Shown here one piece after another: positions 11,188 through 22,794 of a stretch of 64,000 nt of DNA (positions are counted from its first letter, which is position 1; each line of letters opens with the position of its first letter). Origin of the DNA: Neostapfia colusana (taxonomy: Eukaryota; Streptophyta; Magnoliopsida; Poales; Poaceae); the NCBI GenBank assembly GCA_030760725.1, contig JASWHV010000012.1:34999652-35063651 (forward strand), read 5' to 3'. Under the pieces are notes generated by a model. It made no database searches and had not been told where the DNA came from. It saw nothing but the letters and a program-made list of their open reading frames with translations. Position numbers and translations under genes: made by a program.

Positions 11188-12338
11188 AAAAAAATCTCGT
11201 CCCAAGATTACAAAAGAAGAACGAGACGGGAGAGGTAATTACAAAATGTACGATGATAAAAGTTCCAGATAATTGGTGCGGAGGTAACCTTCATTTTCCC
11301 ACGTCGCCTCTTCCACGGTATGATTTCTCCACAGCACCTTGTAAAATTTTATCGTTCGATTCCGGGTGATCCGGGTACTTTCATCAATAATCTGCACCGG
11401 TCGCTCAGTGTAGGTAAGGTCCGGCTTCAATTCGTCGATTCCTTCGGTGCTGACAGCAGCGGTAAATCTGACACTTCCTCAGCTGTGACACATGAAATAC
11501 ATCATGAGCACCTACAAGGCTTGCTGGTAGTTCCAGCCGGTAGTCTACGGGTCCGCACTTCTCCGAGATAGCAAATGGACCTATAAAGCGGGGAGCAAGT
11601 TTCCCCTTTTCACCGAACCGGTGAATTCCCTTCATCGGGGATACACGAAGATAAACGTGCTCTCTGATGTCAAAATGCAACGGCCTACGCCTTTGATCAG
11701 CGTAGCTTCTATGTCGGGATTGTGCAGCGTTCAAGTTCTCTTGTATCAAGCGAACTCAGTCTTCGCTTCGTTGACAAGATCAACCCCGAACAGTACTCTT
11801 TCACCAGACTCACACCAATTCAGCAGTGTGCATTTCCGGCCGTAGAGAGCTTCATATAGTGCCATTTTGATACTCGCTTGATTTCCATTATTGTATGAAA
11901 ACTCCGCCAACGGTAAGTGACCATCCCAATTCTTATCGTGGTGGATGGCTTACGCTCTCAACATATGTTCTAGTATTTGGTTCACCCTCTCCGTTTGTCC
12001 GCCAGTTTAAGGGTGATATGCAGAGCTTCTAATCAGCTTATTGCCCAACGAGGCGTGCAGCTGCTACCAAAACCGAGCAACGAACAGCGCACCTCGATCT
12101 GAAATGATGGTCTTCGGGAAACCATGTGCGCATACAATTGTTGAAATATATAACTCCGCATATTAATTGGCTCGATAATGAGTGTTCACCGGTACGAAAT
12201 GAGCTTATTTCGTCAACCGGTCGACGATCACCCAAATCGATTCATGATTCTGGAATGTGAGCGGTAATACGACGATAAAGTCCATACTCTCATCCTCCCA
12301 TTTCCGCGCCGGTATCTTCAGTGGTTGTAGCGGTCCGG
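11188..12338 (-). pseudogene. integrase C-terminus and chromodomain remnant of E1
   Basis: Minus-strand reading gives, in order, an integrase catalytic core with several stops (12300 to about 11850), the GPF-type C-terminal domain (HRFGEKGKLAPRFIGPF and ELPASLVGAHDVFHVSQLRKC, 11405-11749) and a chromodomain segment (KFYKVLWRNHTVEEATWE, 11239-11430). All align with the C-terminal third of the A1 Gag-Pol. Stops and frame changes in the core mean it is dead. Everything upstream (gag, protease, RT, RNase H) is missing, because the sequence jumps at about 12338 into LTR fragment D2. Confidence 0.8.
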
Positions 12339-13318
12339 ATTATTAGCAACCAAGGTATATCTTTCAATCAACAAAATAACTTTAATTAGCTCTAAAATAC
12401 AACAGATCACTAGCAACCAAGGTATATCTTTCAATCAGCAATTTTTTAACATGACTCTAGCCTGTTCTTTCTACGTCACGGTACGGTGAACAAGTGGTAC
12501 TCACTGACCGTGAGGGACGGCGATTATAATCGATTTACACCTGCAGGGTTATCCGAATAACCCGTCATATACGCCCGTACTCTATGTTGCCTACAGCAAC
12601 CACCATGGATGTCGTACACAACCACCTTTCATCCGTCAGCCAAATGTTGAACCGGTCCTATCGTCACGAGCAAGAGGTCTCTGGGCGTGCATCCGCAGTG
12701 CCGCCATCCGATTTACACCTCAAGCTCTCAGCGTACCCTCTGGACGACAAGCAATCCCTCAACAAATCGCTACCCAAATTACATCGGTTTCCCGGTTCCC
12801 ATATATCCGGTAGGTCTTCGGTACTGTTCTAGCATGGTCAACAGGCCCGCACACGGCTCGGTCTGCAATCGACACAAGCGGAGCTATGGCATCCAGGCCC
12901 CCAAGTCCTGCTGCCCTTACTTTCCACTCGGTCTCATTTCTCTTGTCATGTGTTCCATTTGCTATCTCTAACCAATTGGTGTGCCTCTAGCCTATTCTCG
13001 CGAGCAGTTACAACTACTCGACTTGTACCGAATCCTACACTAGTTTAGCATTGCAGTGGCTACTCGAGGTTTAAAATCTAAGCCCAAAACCAGGGTTTTC
13101 TTGGCTATGCATTTGGGTTTCCAAACAAGACTCTAATGCACAATCGAAGTGGATACTCAAAGTAAGTTCTCAAAACAATAAAATTTATTAAATGGCTAAT
13201 GCAAACCGAAGCTTGCCTTGCTGCTGGTCGTATGCTAGCTGTTCCTCCGGGATGATGAAATCCAACACCTAAACAGAGACTTGGCTAAATTTCATCTGAA
13301 GCAAAGCTCATTTGAGCC
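12339..13318 (-). mobile_element. LTR fragment D2, minus orientation
   Basis: Homologous to 39880-40920 of D1 and to 9850-10900 of E1, and closer to D1 by eye. Its left end is a rearrangement junction with the E1 integrase and carries a 27-bp repeat (12344-12370 and 12411-12437). It contains part of the conserved LTR exon 2 (from 13217, GC-type donor at its end), truncated by an internal deletion near 13270. The right end is the insertion point of A3 at 13319; GAGCC (13314-13318) is the candidate target copy. It may be the truncated 5' LTR of E1 or a separate element. Confidence 0.65.
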
Positions 13319-14315
13319 TGTAAAATCCCCAAAAAGTGTTAGCCAGAATTTCAACGGCGTGAGTTCAAAGTAAGGATTCAAACTTCCCAAAAACTTCCAA
13401 ACATGGAGATCTTCATATGTCAAATATTCAACCTCCCAAATTTCAGCTCATTTCGAGGGGTACTACTATTTGTTTGGGATTAAATGAGGAAGCCCTCGAA
13501 TCTGAATTTAAATTTCAGTTTCAAATCCCAACTTCCTCAATTTGCAAATTTGGTTCCATGAATGTGTTCTCCACATTTGAATTAGCATCCATTCAAAAAT
13601 TCGGAATTATTTGAGTGGGTTTGCTATGCTTTTGGAACAATGCAAAAGGGAAGATTCAAATTCCAATTCAAATTCAAATAACCAAATTCAGTTCAAATTC
13701 CACACTAGAATTCAAATCATTTGAATTCAACGATTTGAAACCATGACTTTGTGAGGAAGTAAAAGATTTAATTTGGAGGAAAATATCAGAGCTATTCGGT
13801 GGGGTGGGACCCGCATGGCAGTGACACACAGTGGTAATTTGCTTCTGTGCAAGTGCTCCCTCGAGCTGCCACCGAGCTGTGTTTTCCCTCCACCGAGCTG
13901 CTTGCACAACTTTCTCGCGAAGGAGCACTTCGTGTGCGGATTGCTATCACAGCAGCGGCATACTCCAGTTTTTCTTCTCTGCCTCCAACAGAAGCTTCCC
14001 TCAGCCTTTGCTCGAGCGCTCACCAAAGAAAACATCGCATGCCGCTCTGTGATCGTCGTTCAGCACCCTCCAGCCCCCCTAGCACCGGTAGATACCCCTA
14101 GGAGCTGCGCCCATGCCTCCTCTACGATCTACGCCGCTCCTCAGCTCATCCCCGAGCTTCCCTCGCAGTGCCCGAGCTGTTCCTCACCGGGAGAAAACAG
14201 AGCGGACGTCGTACCTCACTGTTCCTCATCTTCCAGCCGGTCCAGTGCCTCTCCCGCACGACCAACACCTCGCTAAGGTGCACCAACGTGTGTAGATCAT
14301 GCTCCTATCCCCTTG
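13319..14315 (+). mobile_element. A-like LTR fragment A3 (5' 997 bp)
   Basis: Starts TGTAAAATCCCC and follows the first part of the A LTRs (motifs such as CCAAACATGGAGATC), but diverges in the GC-rich part, so it is an older subfamily. It is interrupted at 14316 by C1. The remainder would lie beyond C1, outside the window. No coding content recognised. Confidence 0.7.
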
Positions 14316-17300
14316 TGTAACAGCCCTAACTTTTGTAAAGTTTGATGTCAGCTTATGAAACAATGTTAAGGCGATAAAAGACTATAATTGTGTCACATGA
14401 ATGATGAACACATAAATGGACATGTGAGGGAGTTAAAAAATTTCTCTAGCCCATGCTCAACACATGTTAATCTAGGGGAAATAATTACACTCCTAAAACT
14501 CTAACTCATGTGCACCTCCTCTATGAGTAGAGTGGAGGGAATTTAAACGCAATTTGAATCTTTTGAAAGGATTTCTATTCAGATTGTCCAAAGGCCTATA
14601 TGTGAGATCATAGATGCATCTCTCATGCATTCAAGAGCCTAAGTTTCAAATTTGGAGAATTTTTGGTTTCATATACTATTTATTCCGAGGAGTAAATGAG
14701 GGCACGTTTAAATTCAAAATTGAATTTGAATTTTGAACCAAACAAACTCAATTTCAAAATCTGATTTCAGATTTGAGTTCCTCATAATTCCTTTGACCTA
14801 TCCTCCAAGTTTGATCACAATTGGAGCTCATTTGCTATTTTAAATCGAATTGAGGGATAAGAAGCAAAATTGGGGCTGTGGACCCCACCGGTCAGTCTCA
14901 CAAAAATTCAACCGACTCCAGCGACACAGCAGCTCGGTGCCGGCCACCTCCCACGCCACCTCCTGCTGGGTTGATCTTTTGCTCGTCCTGATCTTCCCCA
15001 CAGCGAGTACAACAGAGCCACTTCGCTTCGTCCTCGCTCTGCCTCGCTCCCGTGAATATTTCTCCCGAGCAGAACCGAACAGAAGCCGCTCTCTGTTCCT
15101 TTGATCGCCCAGGCTGAACCGAACGCCCTTTGCCCGAGCTTCCAACAGCAAAAAGGTTCACCCATGAGTGCTCTAGCCGGCTAGCACCTTCCCTCTACCA
15201 TCCCGAGCTCACCAGCGCCTAGAAACAGAAAAGTTCTGCTGCTCCCGTGTTGAACGTCGGAGGAACCAAAACTGGACGCCGTGGACAGCCCAAATCAGAA
15301 GGGATCACCCCCAAGCAAGCCACCCCATATGTGCACCAACAAGTCTAGTTGCTCACCTCCAAAGCTCAGCCCTAGCCATTGAACACAGAGGGAGAATTTC
15401 AAGTTTTTCTCCCGGGCGGCAGAAACGGACCTTGAGGTAAGGAATTGTAAAATTCGTCCTCAAATCGTGTTTGTTGGGTCTCAAACTTCACGCACAGTAT
15501 GTTAACTGCCTAGCACTCCTCCTCCATCGATTTTGGACCAAGAAATTGAGTGTAGAGTGAGCAATCCGACCTCTTTTAGAGGGTATGCCGCTGGACCCTA
15601 TTGGGCGCACGGTGCCGATAGGTTTAGAGCCCTCTCCAGCTGGTTTAGACCTCATGCCGGTCTTCTACATGATCCCCTGGTGCTGTAGAGCCCAAGAACC
15701 GACCATTTGGTAGAGAATTCGCCGTGCAAGACCTCGCCGGAGCCCTAGGGTTTGCTGTGTCCGGTGCGCCCTGTTTTCCGGCGAGTTTCAGCCGCCGGCG
15801 ACCTCACCAACGTGTTCAGCGTGGGGGAAAACCGGGGGGCGGCAAGCAGGGGGTCTGGAGGTGGCTGGGAAGTGCATTTCCAGAGACCTCGCCGGAGAGG
15901 GCCGCTACTGCCCTGTTTGGCGCGAGTCTGGAGGTTAGGGATGACAGGTGGGACCCACTGTCGGCATTTAAACATTTTCCAGATTTTCCCACTCTAGTTC
16001 AAACTTTGGAGAGCCATAACTTTGTGTAGGAGTGTCCAAAAATTGTGAAACAAATTTTGTTGGATTCCTCTCAAAGAGTACTGTTCAGGGCTGCAGCCCA
16101 ATGTTTATGAAAATCCCTGAATTTGGCTCATTAATTCATTTAAGGAAATATTATAGGAATTTTTACAGGAGTCCTTTTTATTGTAAAATTCCCAAATTTA
16201 TACAGAGCATTATTCCAAAATTCCTTGAACTCCAGTAAAAATTTCAGAGGCATTGGACTTCATTTGCTTGGTCAAATGATGTGTTCATTCCTTATGTCTC
16301 TGAAAAATGGGAAAAATGAACAGAGACATTTTCAGCCTTTTCCCAATCATTCTAAAATCCATATCTCCATGTAGGAAACTCCAAAAATGGTAAAACCAAT
16401 TCCTATGGACCCAGGACAATTTGTACTTCACAAAAAGTCTACTTTGCAGCATAGGAAAGCTTAATATCTAGGGGTTAAAGGCAGGTTAGTGAAAACCATA
16501 TAAGGATTTGTTGTGCTCATATGAAGCCATGTCATGAGCTCAATTTTTGCACACTGCCTAAATACCTTCCATAGAAGCTGTGGTTAAAAGTTCAGCTTCA
16601 TTGGACCTCTGGAATTTGAGCTACCATCTTTTAGGTTTAAGTGTTCATATAATGGACTTAATCACATGGTGATTACTAGTATCCCTTTTCACCTGGCTTC
16701 CATCTTCTCTAAGGTTTAGATCCAACAACAGAAACCTTGCTGTTGTTTATCTCTCTTATGTGTGAGTTAACTTGTACAACAGCTTTGAATCATTTTCGAA
16801 ATTGCTTTTGAATACATGTGCATAAATCATCTTAATAGCACGTGACGTCGACGTTCGACGAGGACTCGACTCTGCAGCGAGGATCTCCATCTCGTGACAG
16901 GTTTGGCAGATTCTCCGGAAGAAGACTAACTTCTAGCTTCTAACAAAACCGTTGAGCAAGGCAATCCCCGGTTTGCATATCGTTACCGTTTTAAATTTTG
17001 CTTTACTTCATATCATGTTTATTAGATTTGATATTGTGCATCATCTCTAGGATGATTGAAACCCACTTGCATGCCTATTACATCCCTCATTAGAAGGTTT
17101 AGTGTAGGCTTTGCCTCGTTGTAGATGCTAGGCTAATGTTGTAGCTAACTCGGTAGAAGTCGAGTAGTAAAAAGCTACTCGCGAGAAAGTTCGAGTAATG
17201 GAGTTACTCGCGAGAGATAAATGATAAGAGCACCCTCATGAATATGAGATGGGGACGGGGATGTTCCTGTAGGATGGAGCGCTCAAGGTTGGTCTCGACC

Positions 17301-18362
17301 TGCGATGGGTGTGACAATGCTTGAGACCACATTTGGCCAGGACCGGGATGGTAAGGCAAATGTGGAGGTTGGTTGTAGCCCCGTCTGTGTCGGTTAAGGA
17401 CCGTATGTATGCAGCCCTGCTGGACAAGATTGAGCTGTACCAGATATATAGTGGGGTATGGGACCCATGAAACTGATGTAACTCGATGGACCGTGATATA
17501 GAAACTCATCCTTCACGTGGGAATGGCGTTGAGAAGGCGGGAGATGTAAATCCTTTAGCGGGCAACTTTGACGTGTCCACGTAGAAGACCATCCTGCTCG
17601 GTGCGAAGCGTTTTTCTATGTCGGGGTGTCGTGTAAAAGGTTGCTGCATACAACGTAAGATAGAGCTCTTGAGAGAGTCTTTTGAGGCGGGTGTATGTGT
17701 CGTGTATTCTGGGTTGTTATTGATTCGAATCACCGTCGCTCGCGGAAGAGGATTAAGCATACTTGCCCACTGCGCCATGACTTAGTAAGAAGAGGAACTA
17801 AGTCTCTTAACTTGCTGTTTGTGGATTAATCACTGTATTGGAACCATGACTGAAGTAGATATAGAGCCAACTAAATTTCATGTCCACCTTAGGCTAGCAA
17901 CATTGGGATAAGCGTTTCTTGTTTGATTGTGGACTTCCGATATTGTGAGGCGTGAGTACCACTAAAATAAAGGCTATAAGAATCTGAATATAAGGATCAA
18001 GTTTAGCCAAGCTGCATTTTGCAAATTCCTGTTCCTACTATCTTACTACCCCTGCATTTAGAGTTACATGTTTAGGAGTGACGGTTAAGTCTTGCTGAGC
18101 CTTAGTGCTCACGGTTGCTTCTGAGTTGTTTTTGCAGGTAGCAGGATCCCTGCTATGAAGAGGGTTGTTCGGTGAGACGACGAACCTCACGGTTCGTTCA
18201 ACTCATCGGAAACCTAGCCGCTGCCTTTCTTTGGTGAAGCTAGTAGGAAGCGTTCATGGGCTGAACGACTTCTCTTCGGCGTAGTTAGGGTCGAGAGTGA
18301 GTAGATTGTCCATCTAGTTTTACATTCCGCTGCATGTGTACTTATGTTGTAAAAGAACTTAT

Positions 18363-21300
18363 TGTAAAATCCCCAAAAGTGGTAGCAAGAAAATTCTGCT
18401 CATATATACTTATGAAAAATGAGGGGAATTAAAACTTTGAATTATAAGTGGGTGAGTTCAAAGTGAGGGTTTAGACTTCCCAAAACTTCCAAACATGGAG
18501 ATCTAAATTCATAACTTGGATCTTCATAGACCAAATATTCAACCTTCCAAATTTTAGCTCATTTGGAGGAGTTTCAATATTTGTTTGGTATTAAAAGGAA
18601 AAGCCCTCTAATCTGAATTTCAAATTCAGTTTCAAATTCCAAGCCCCTCAAACAAAATTTGGTTTCACAACTGAGTCCACCTTTGAATGAGCAGCCATGC
18701 CAAAAATTGGAAACTTTGGAGCTGGTTTGCTATATTTTTGAGGCAATACAAAGTGGAGAATTCAAACTCTTTTTCAAATTCAAATGATCAAACCACATCC
18801 AAATTTCACACCTGAATTCAAACTCTTTGAATTCAGAAAATTCAAACTTAACTTGGGGTGAAAGTCTAGCCTTAAATTTTGAGTTGCTGGATGGAAAAGA
18901 TCAGAGAAAGTTTGAATAAACAAAGGGGGAAGTGGGGCCCAGTGGTCAGTTTCACAGCAAAGCAACCGCCTTTGCTTCATTCGGTCGAACAGCAGGGGCG
19001 GGACAGCTCCCGTCTCCGACCCACGCCCGAGGTGTGCCGCGCCACCTCCTGATTCGGCCGCCTACTTGATCATCCGCGTGTGCCACAGTCCCAGTACGTC
19101 CTCCCTTGCTCTCTCGGCTGTCCACCGACGTGTTTTCCCTTTTCCCTGCTCAGCGCGAGTAGCCTCGACCGCCGCTCGGTCGCTTCACGTCGCCGTCCAT
19201 CACCGACGCAACTCCGGCGTTGTCACGCCCGGTTGGGGTCACAGGAAGGTGCGCGAGGCTCTCTAGTTCCTCTCTGACGACAGCCCCTATCGTTCCTTCG
19301 AGCTGATCCCGAGAACTGAGCATGAATTCCTCGTTCCACTTTCCAGCTTCCCGCCACGACGCCACACCGTCGCCCGACGAATTTGCAGCCTCTTCTGATC
19401 AACCAAAAGGTCCCTGAGGTTTGTGAGGAACCATTCTCCCTTCCCTTCCACCAGTTCCTGCTTTCTTAGCTCCGGTACCGAGTATTTTGAAGTTTGGCGC
19501 CGGAGGTTCTTTAGAAACCCGAGGACCCTTCAAAGAAATTCGTTGTGCTCGGGGTAGCTCCGCGCTAGATGATCTTAGAGTAGCTCCAGCACATGCTTGC
19601 GCATCTCCCCGAAGTTCTAGCAGCTCAAATGAGCAAGTAGAGATGCCGGGTACCGAGTTTTTGTCGCCGCCGGAGTTTTGCGGGCTCGGGTCGCCGGTGA
19701 GGTCCCCTCTCCGGTGGTTTTCATGGAGAACGGGCTATGGGTCGATGTTGTCCATGGGACACTGGTGCTTTTGGAGCAAACCCTAGCCCGAAAGACCCAC
19801 TGTTGAGGGAGAGCGAGGTCGCCGAAGTAAGGTTCGACATGGTCGCCGGTGCAAGCACCTTTCCGGCCGTTGTCATCGGCCCCCGACCCCACCATCGTGT
19901 TCAGCACGGCGTAAAACTCACAGGCGGCGAGTTTGATGAAGTTTGGACCACGGGAACCCCGTCCCGGCGAGCCTCGCCGGCGTGCGCCGCCGCGGGAGGC
20001 GCGGACAGCGCGAGGAAGACGAAGGAGGGCCGGTCCCACCGGTCAGCCTCCGTATACGCGCGGGGGATCGGATTGTGGCTGGGGATCGACTGTGGCTGCG
20101 CGATAATAACCCCGTAGCCCCTGGTGTTGCCGAAACCTCACGGGTCCCATTTAAAACAGTGGGCCCAGTTCCAATTATTTGAAGTTTCTATTAGAGAAAT
20201 AATTCCAGGAATTAGCTGATCATTACAAGCCCATAACTTTGTGTAGAAAACTCCAAAAAGGGTGAGACCAATTTTGTTGGATTCCTCATGAGGAGTACTT
20301 CACAGAGAAACAAATTGCTTGCTATGAAAATGCCCAGGAATTTCTGTAGAATTGTTTTTAGTAAATCATTTAGGGATTTATTACAGGAACAATTCTTTAT
20401 GAAATATTCCCAAATTTGGGCAGCAAATCCTATCCATAGATACTGATCTCCAGTAAAAATTTGGGCTTCATTGGAGTTCATTTGCTAGGTCAAATTACCT
20501 TCCCAAGTTCAGCCTTTATTTGGAAATTCAAATTTAAACAGAAACTGTTCAGCACTTCTGTCCAAACTTCAAAAATTCATATCTCTCTGATGATAGCTCC
20601 AAAAATGGTGAAACAAATTTTGTTAGAACCATGGAGACTTACCCTAATCAGATCTTCCACTATTAGCTATGTCAAAGACCCTGAATTGGGCTCAAAATTC
20701 AGAGAAGCATTGTACTTGTAGGAATTTTAAAGACTACATTGTGCAATGACATATCTCCAAATTTGGCTCCAATCATCCTTAGAGAGTCTACTATCTACTG
20801 TAAAAATCCCAAATAGTCTAGTATCATCCTTAGAGACTACATTGTGCAATGACATATAGCCAGTTAAGGATCCTAAATAGCAATATTTATGAATAGTAGT
20901 GCAATTCTTATAAATCCTTAATACTTACACATGTATTTTATTACATTTCATAATAGTGACTGAAGTTGAGGACGCACCGGAGCCCTTGGACGTCCTCCCA
21001 CCATAAGCTCACTTCTTCTCTGACTCACAACCAGGCAAGCCCCGGTTTGCACTTAAGTACCTTTTATAAAATTCTTCCTTTGTATCACTTATGTCTAGGG
21101 TGAATGTTTGCATTAGAGTTAGGGTGATTGAAACCCAACTTGCATAACCTTCTAAATCCTATGAGGGGTTGGGTAGCTTACAGAGCCGACGAGTAGGCAA
21201 GGCCCTGCTAATATGCTTAGGATCTCGCTAGAAGTCGAGTAGCTGGAATCTACTCGCAAGGTAAGGTTTATCACATGGTTTGGTCAGAATAGAAAATGGC

Positions 21301-22474
21301 TTAAGAGTGGTGAAAATGAGACCCAGCAGGGGGGATAGGAAGCAGTGAGCGGAGGTCTCACGTGCGTAGCCCTGTTGGTGTCAATTGAGGACCGAGTCGT
21401 GTGCGGGCCTGATGAACAAGTATCGAACAGTACCGGATGGCATACTGACATAGGCAGGAAACAGATGTAAATGGTTAACCTGGGTGTCGAGGCTTACCCA
21501 CCCGTAAATAGGAGTGGGTTGAGGGTAGCAAGGTGTAAATCTGCCGGTGGGCACAGTCACGCTCCATGCGGGGACCTCCTACCCGTTACGGATGGACCGG
21601 TTCGGCTTTTGGGTTTCCTATGAAAGGTTGTTGCATACAACAGAGTAGGAAGGGGTGTGGAATCACGCTTCTGAAAGTGGGTGTATGCAACGTGTTGTCC
21701 GGGTGTCTCCTGATTGCAATCACCGTACCTCGCAGTTATTTGAGTATCGCTTGTTCACTGTTTCGTGACGTAGTAAGAAGTAAAGTAAGCCAGTTGAATG
21801 ATAATCTGCTGTGATGATAGAGTAATGTTTTGGAAACCATGTTTGCTGTAGATGTAGAGCTAATTAAGTTTACTTTCCGCTTTGGGCATCACCACATCGG
21901 AGGAAAGCGTTTCTTGTTTGATTGTGGACTTCCGATGTGAGGGCTGCCTAAGGCACATGAATTTGCTGCTATAAAACTGAAAGTAAGGATCAACTTATAG
22001 GCGTGTCTTTGTCGCAAATTCCTTTTCCTATCATACACCTCCCTGCATGTAGAGTTCCATGCCTAGGTCAGACGGTTAAGCCTTGCTGAGCCATCGTGCT
22101 CACGGTTGCAATATTTGAGCTGTATGCAGGTGAGAGCTATGAGGAGGGATCCGAGGACGAGGCGATGCCCCCTTCAGGGTACACGGCCGAGATGGAGCCC
22201 TGCACGCCGCCGTGATCTCCGGTTTCATGCTGCTAGCGTGTAGCGTCGCCGGGCTGGACGGCTGCACTTTTGCATAGTTAGGATGAGAGGCTACGATTGT
22301 ACATTACTTCCGCTGTATATAGTTATATTTTGCAAAAGACTTCCGCTGTTTTATAACAAATAAAAGTTTGTATGTTGTTTCTTAAATTCTTTTCGTGTGT
22401 GTTGTTGGGTGCCGCATCGCACGGCACCACCCTATGCGATCCTGGAGTGGGTGAAGCACGGGGTGGTCCCCACA
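18363..22474 (+). mobile_element. solo LTR A0 (4112 bp) inside C1 LTR
   Basis: Begins TGTAAAATCC and ends GGTCCCCACA, with perfect 5-bp duplications CTTAT at 18358-18362 and 22475-22479. The C LTR continues on both sides, as C2 (59941 onward) shows uninterrupted. It aligns along its length with A1 and A2 LTRs but is clearly more diverged from them than they are from each other, so it is an older insertion. No internal region remains. Confidence 0.93.
20957..22215 (+). other. LTR spliced ORF in A0, exon 2 broken by a stop
   Basis: Exon 2 (20957-21034, 78 nt) follows a TAG acceptor and ends CCAG|GCAAGC. Exon 3 (22130-22215) follows TATGCAG and ends in CTPP and TGA. Compared with A1, exon 3 has five synonymous and three replacement codon differences, and exon 2 about eight synonymous and six replacement ones. 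One of these is a TAA at 21004-21006 where A1 has GAA. So the solo LTR has lost the frame while still showing the third-position bias expected of past selection. Confidence 0.4.
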
Positions 22475-22587
22475 CTTATCTTGAGTAACAAAATGGTTCC
22501 GTTACGTTCTTACTCCTCTTTTCGTGCTTGCTGTTGGGTGCTGCATCGCACGGCACCACCCACTGCAATTCCCGGGCCCCACAGACG

Positions 22588-22600
22588 TGGTATCAGAGCC
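22588..22600 (+). other. primer binding site of C1
   Basis: TGGTATCAGAGCC, complementary to the 3' end of initiator methionine tRNA, four bases after the LTR end. It primes minus-strand DNA synthesis in Ty3/gypsy elements. Confidence 0.9.
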
Positions 22601-22794
22601 ACATTGGTAATAGCACGCTTGAAAAGAGCATATTTTCGAAAACTTAGAGGTATACGAGTGAGGAACGTATAGTATGCCCACATAAGGAATATTATTAGCA
22701 TAGTTACTTAAGGTGGCAAGCTAACAGTGTGTTATCATTCAGTATTTCAATTCTGTAACGACGCACCTACATGGAGGTAAGAATGGTAAGGAAC
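22601..22794 (+). mobile_element. C1 leader, part before A1 insertion
   Basis: Aligns with 60110-60303 of C2. Near its end it carries the donor-like GGAG|GTAAGA, then AATGGTAAGGAAC, where A1 has inserted. GGAAC at 22790-22794 is the left target-duplication copy. No gene. Confidence 0.85.

Larger units (their letters stand above)
14316..22583 (+). mobile_element. 5' LTR of element C1, interrupted by solo LTR A0
   Basis: Starts TGTAACAGCC at 14316 (left flank CCTTG) and ends CCCCACA at 22583, next to a Met-tRNA primer site. Net length without A0 and one TSD copy is about 4.15 kb, close to the 4180 bp of the C2 LTR at 55913-60092, with which it aligns throughout. Layout: AT-rich start, GC-rich leader around 14890-15440 ending at a good donor (TTGAG|GTAAGG, about 15436), AT-rich intron-like part, an exon-2-like segment from 16839 whose frame ends in a stop, and a TTTTTGCAG acceptor near 18136. 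Confidence 0.9.

Noticed and set aside
13773..14295. Cluster of ORFs in A3 LTR resembling a small gene
   Set aside because: It corresponds to the GC-rich leader part of an A-type LTR; frames overlap and none matches a protein family.
14898..15165. Several overlapping minus-strand ORFs in the C1 LTR
   Set aside because: Absent as frames in the aligned C2 LTR region; no domain.
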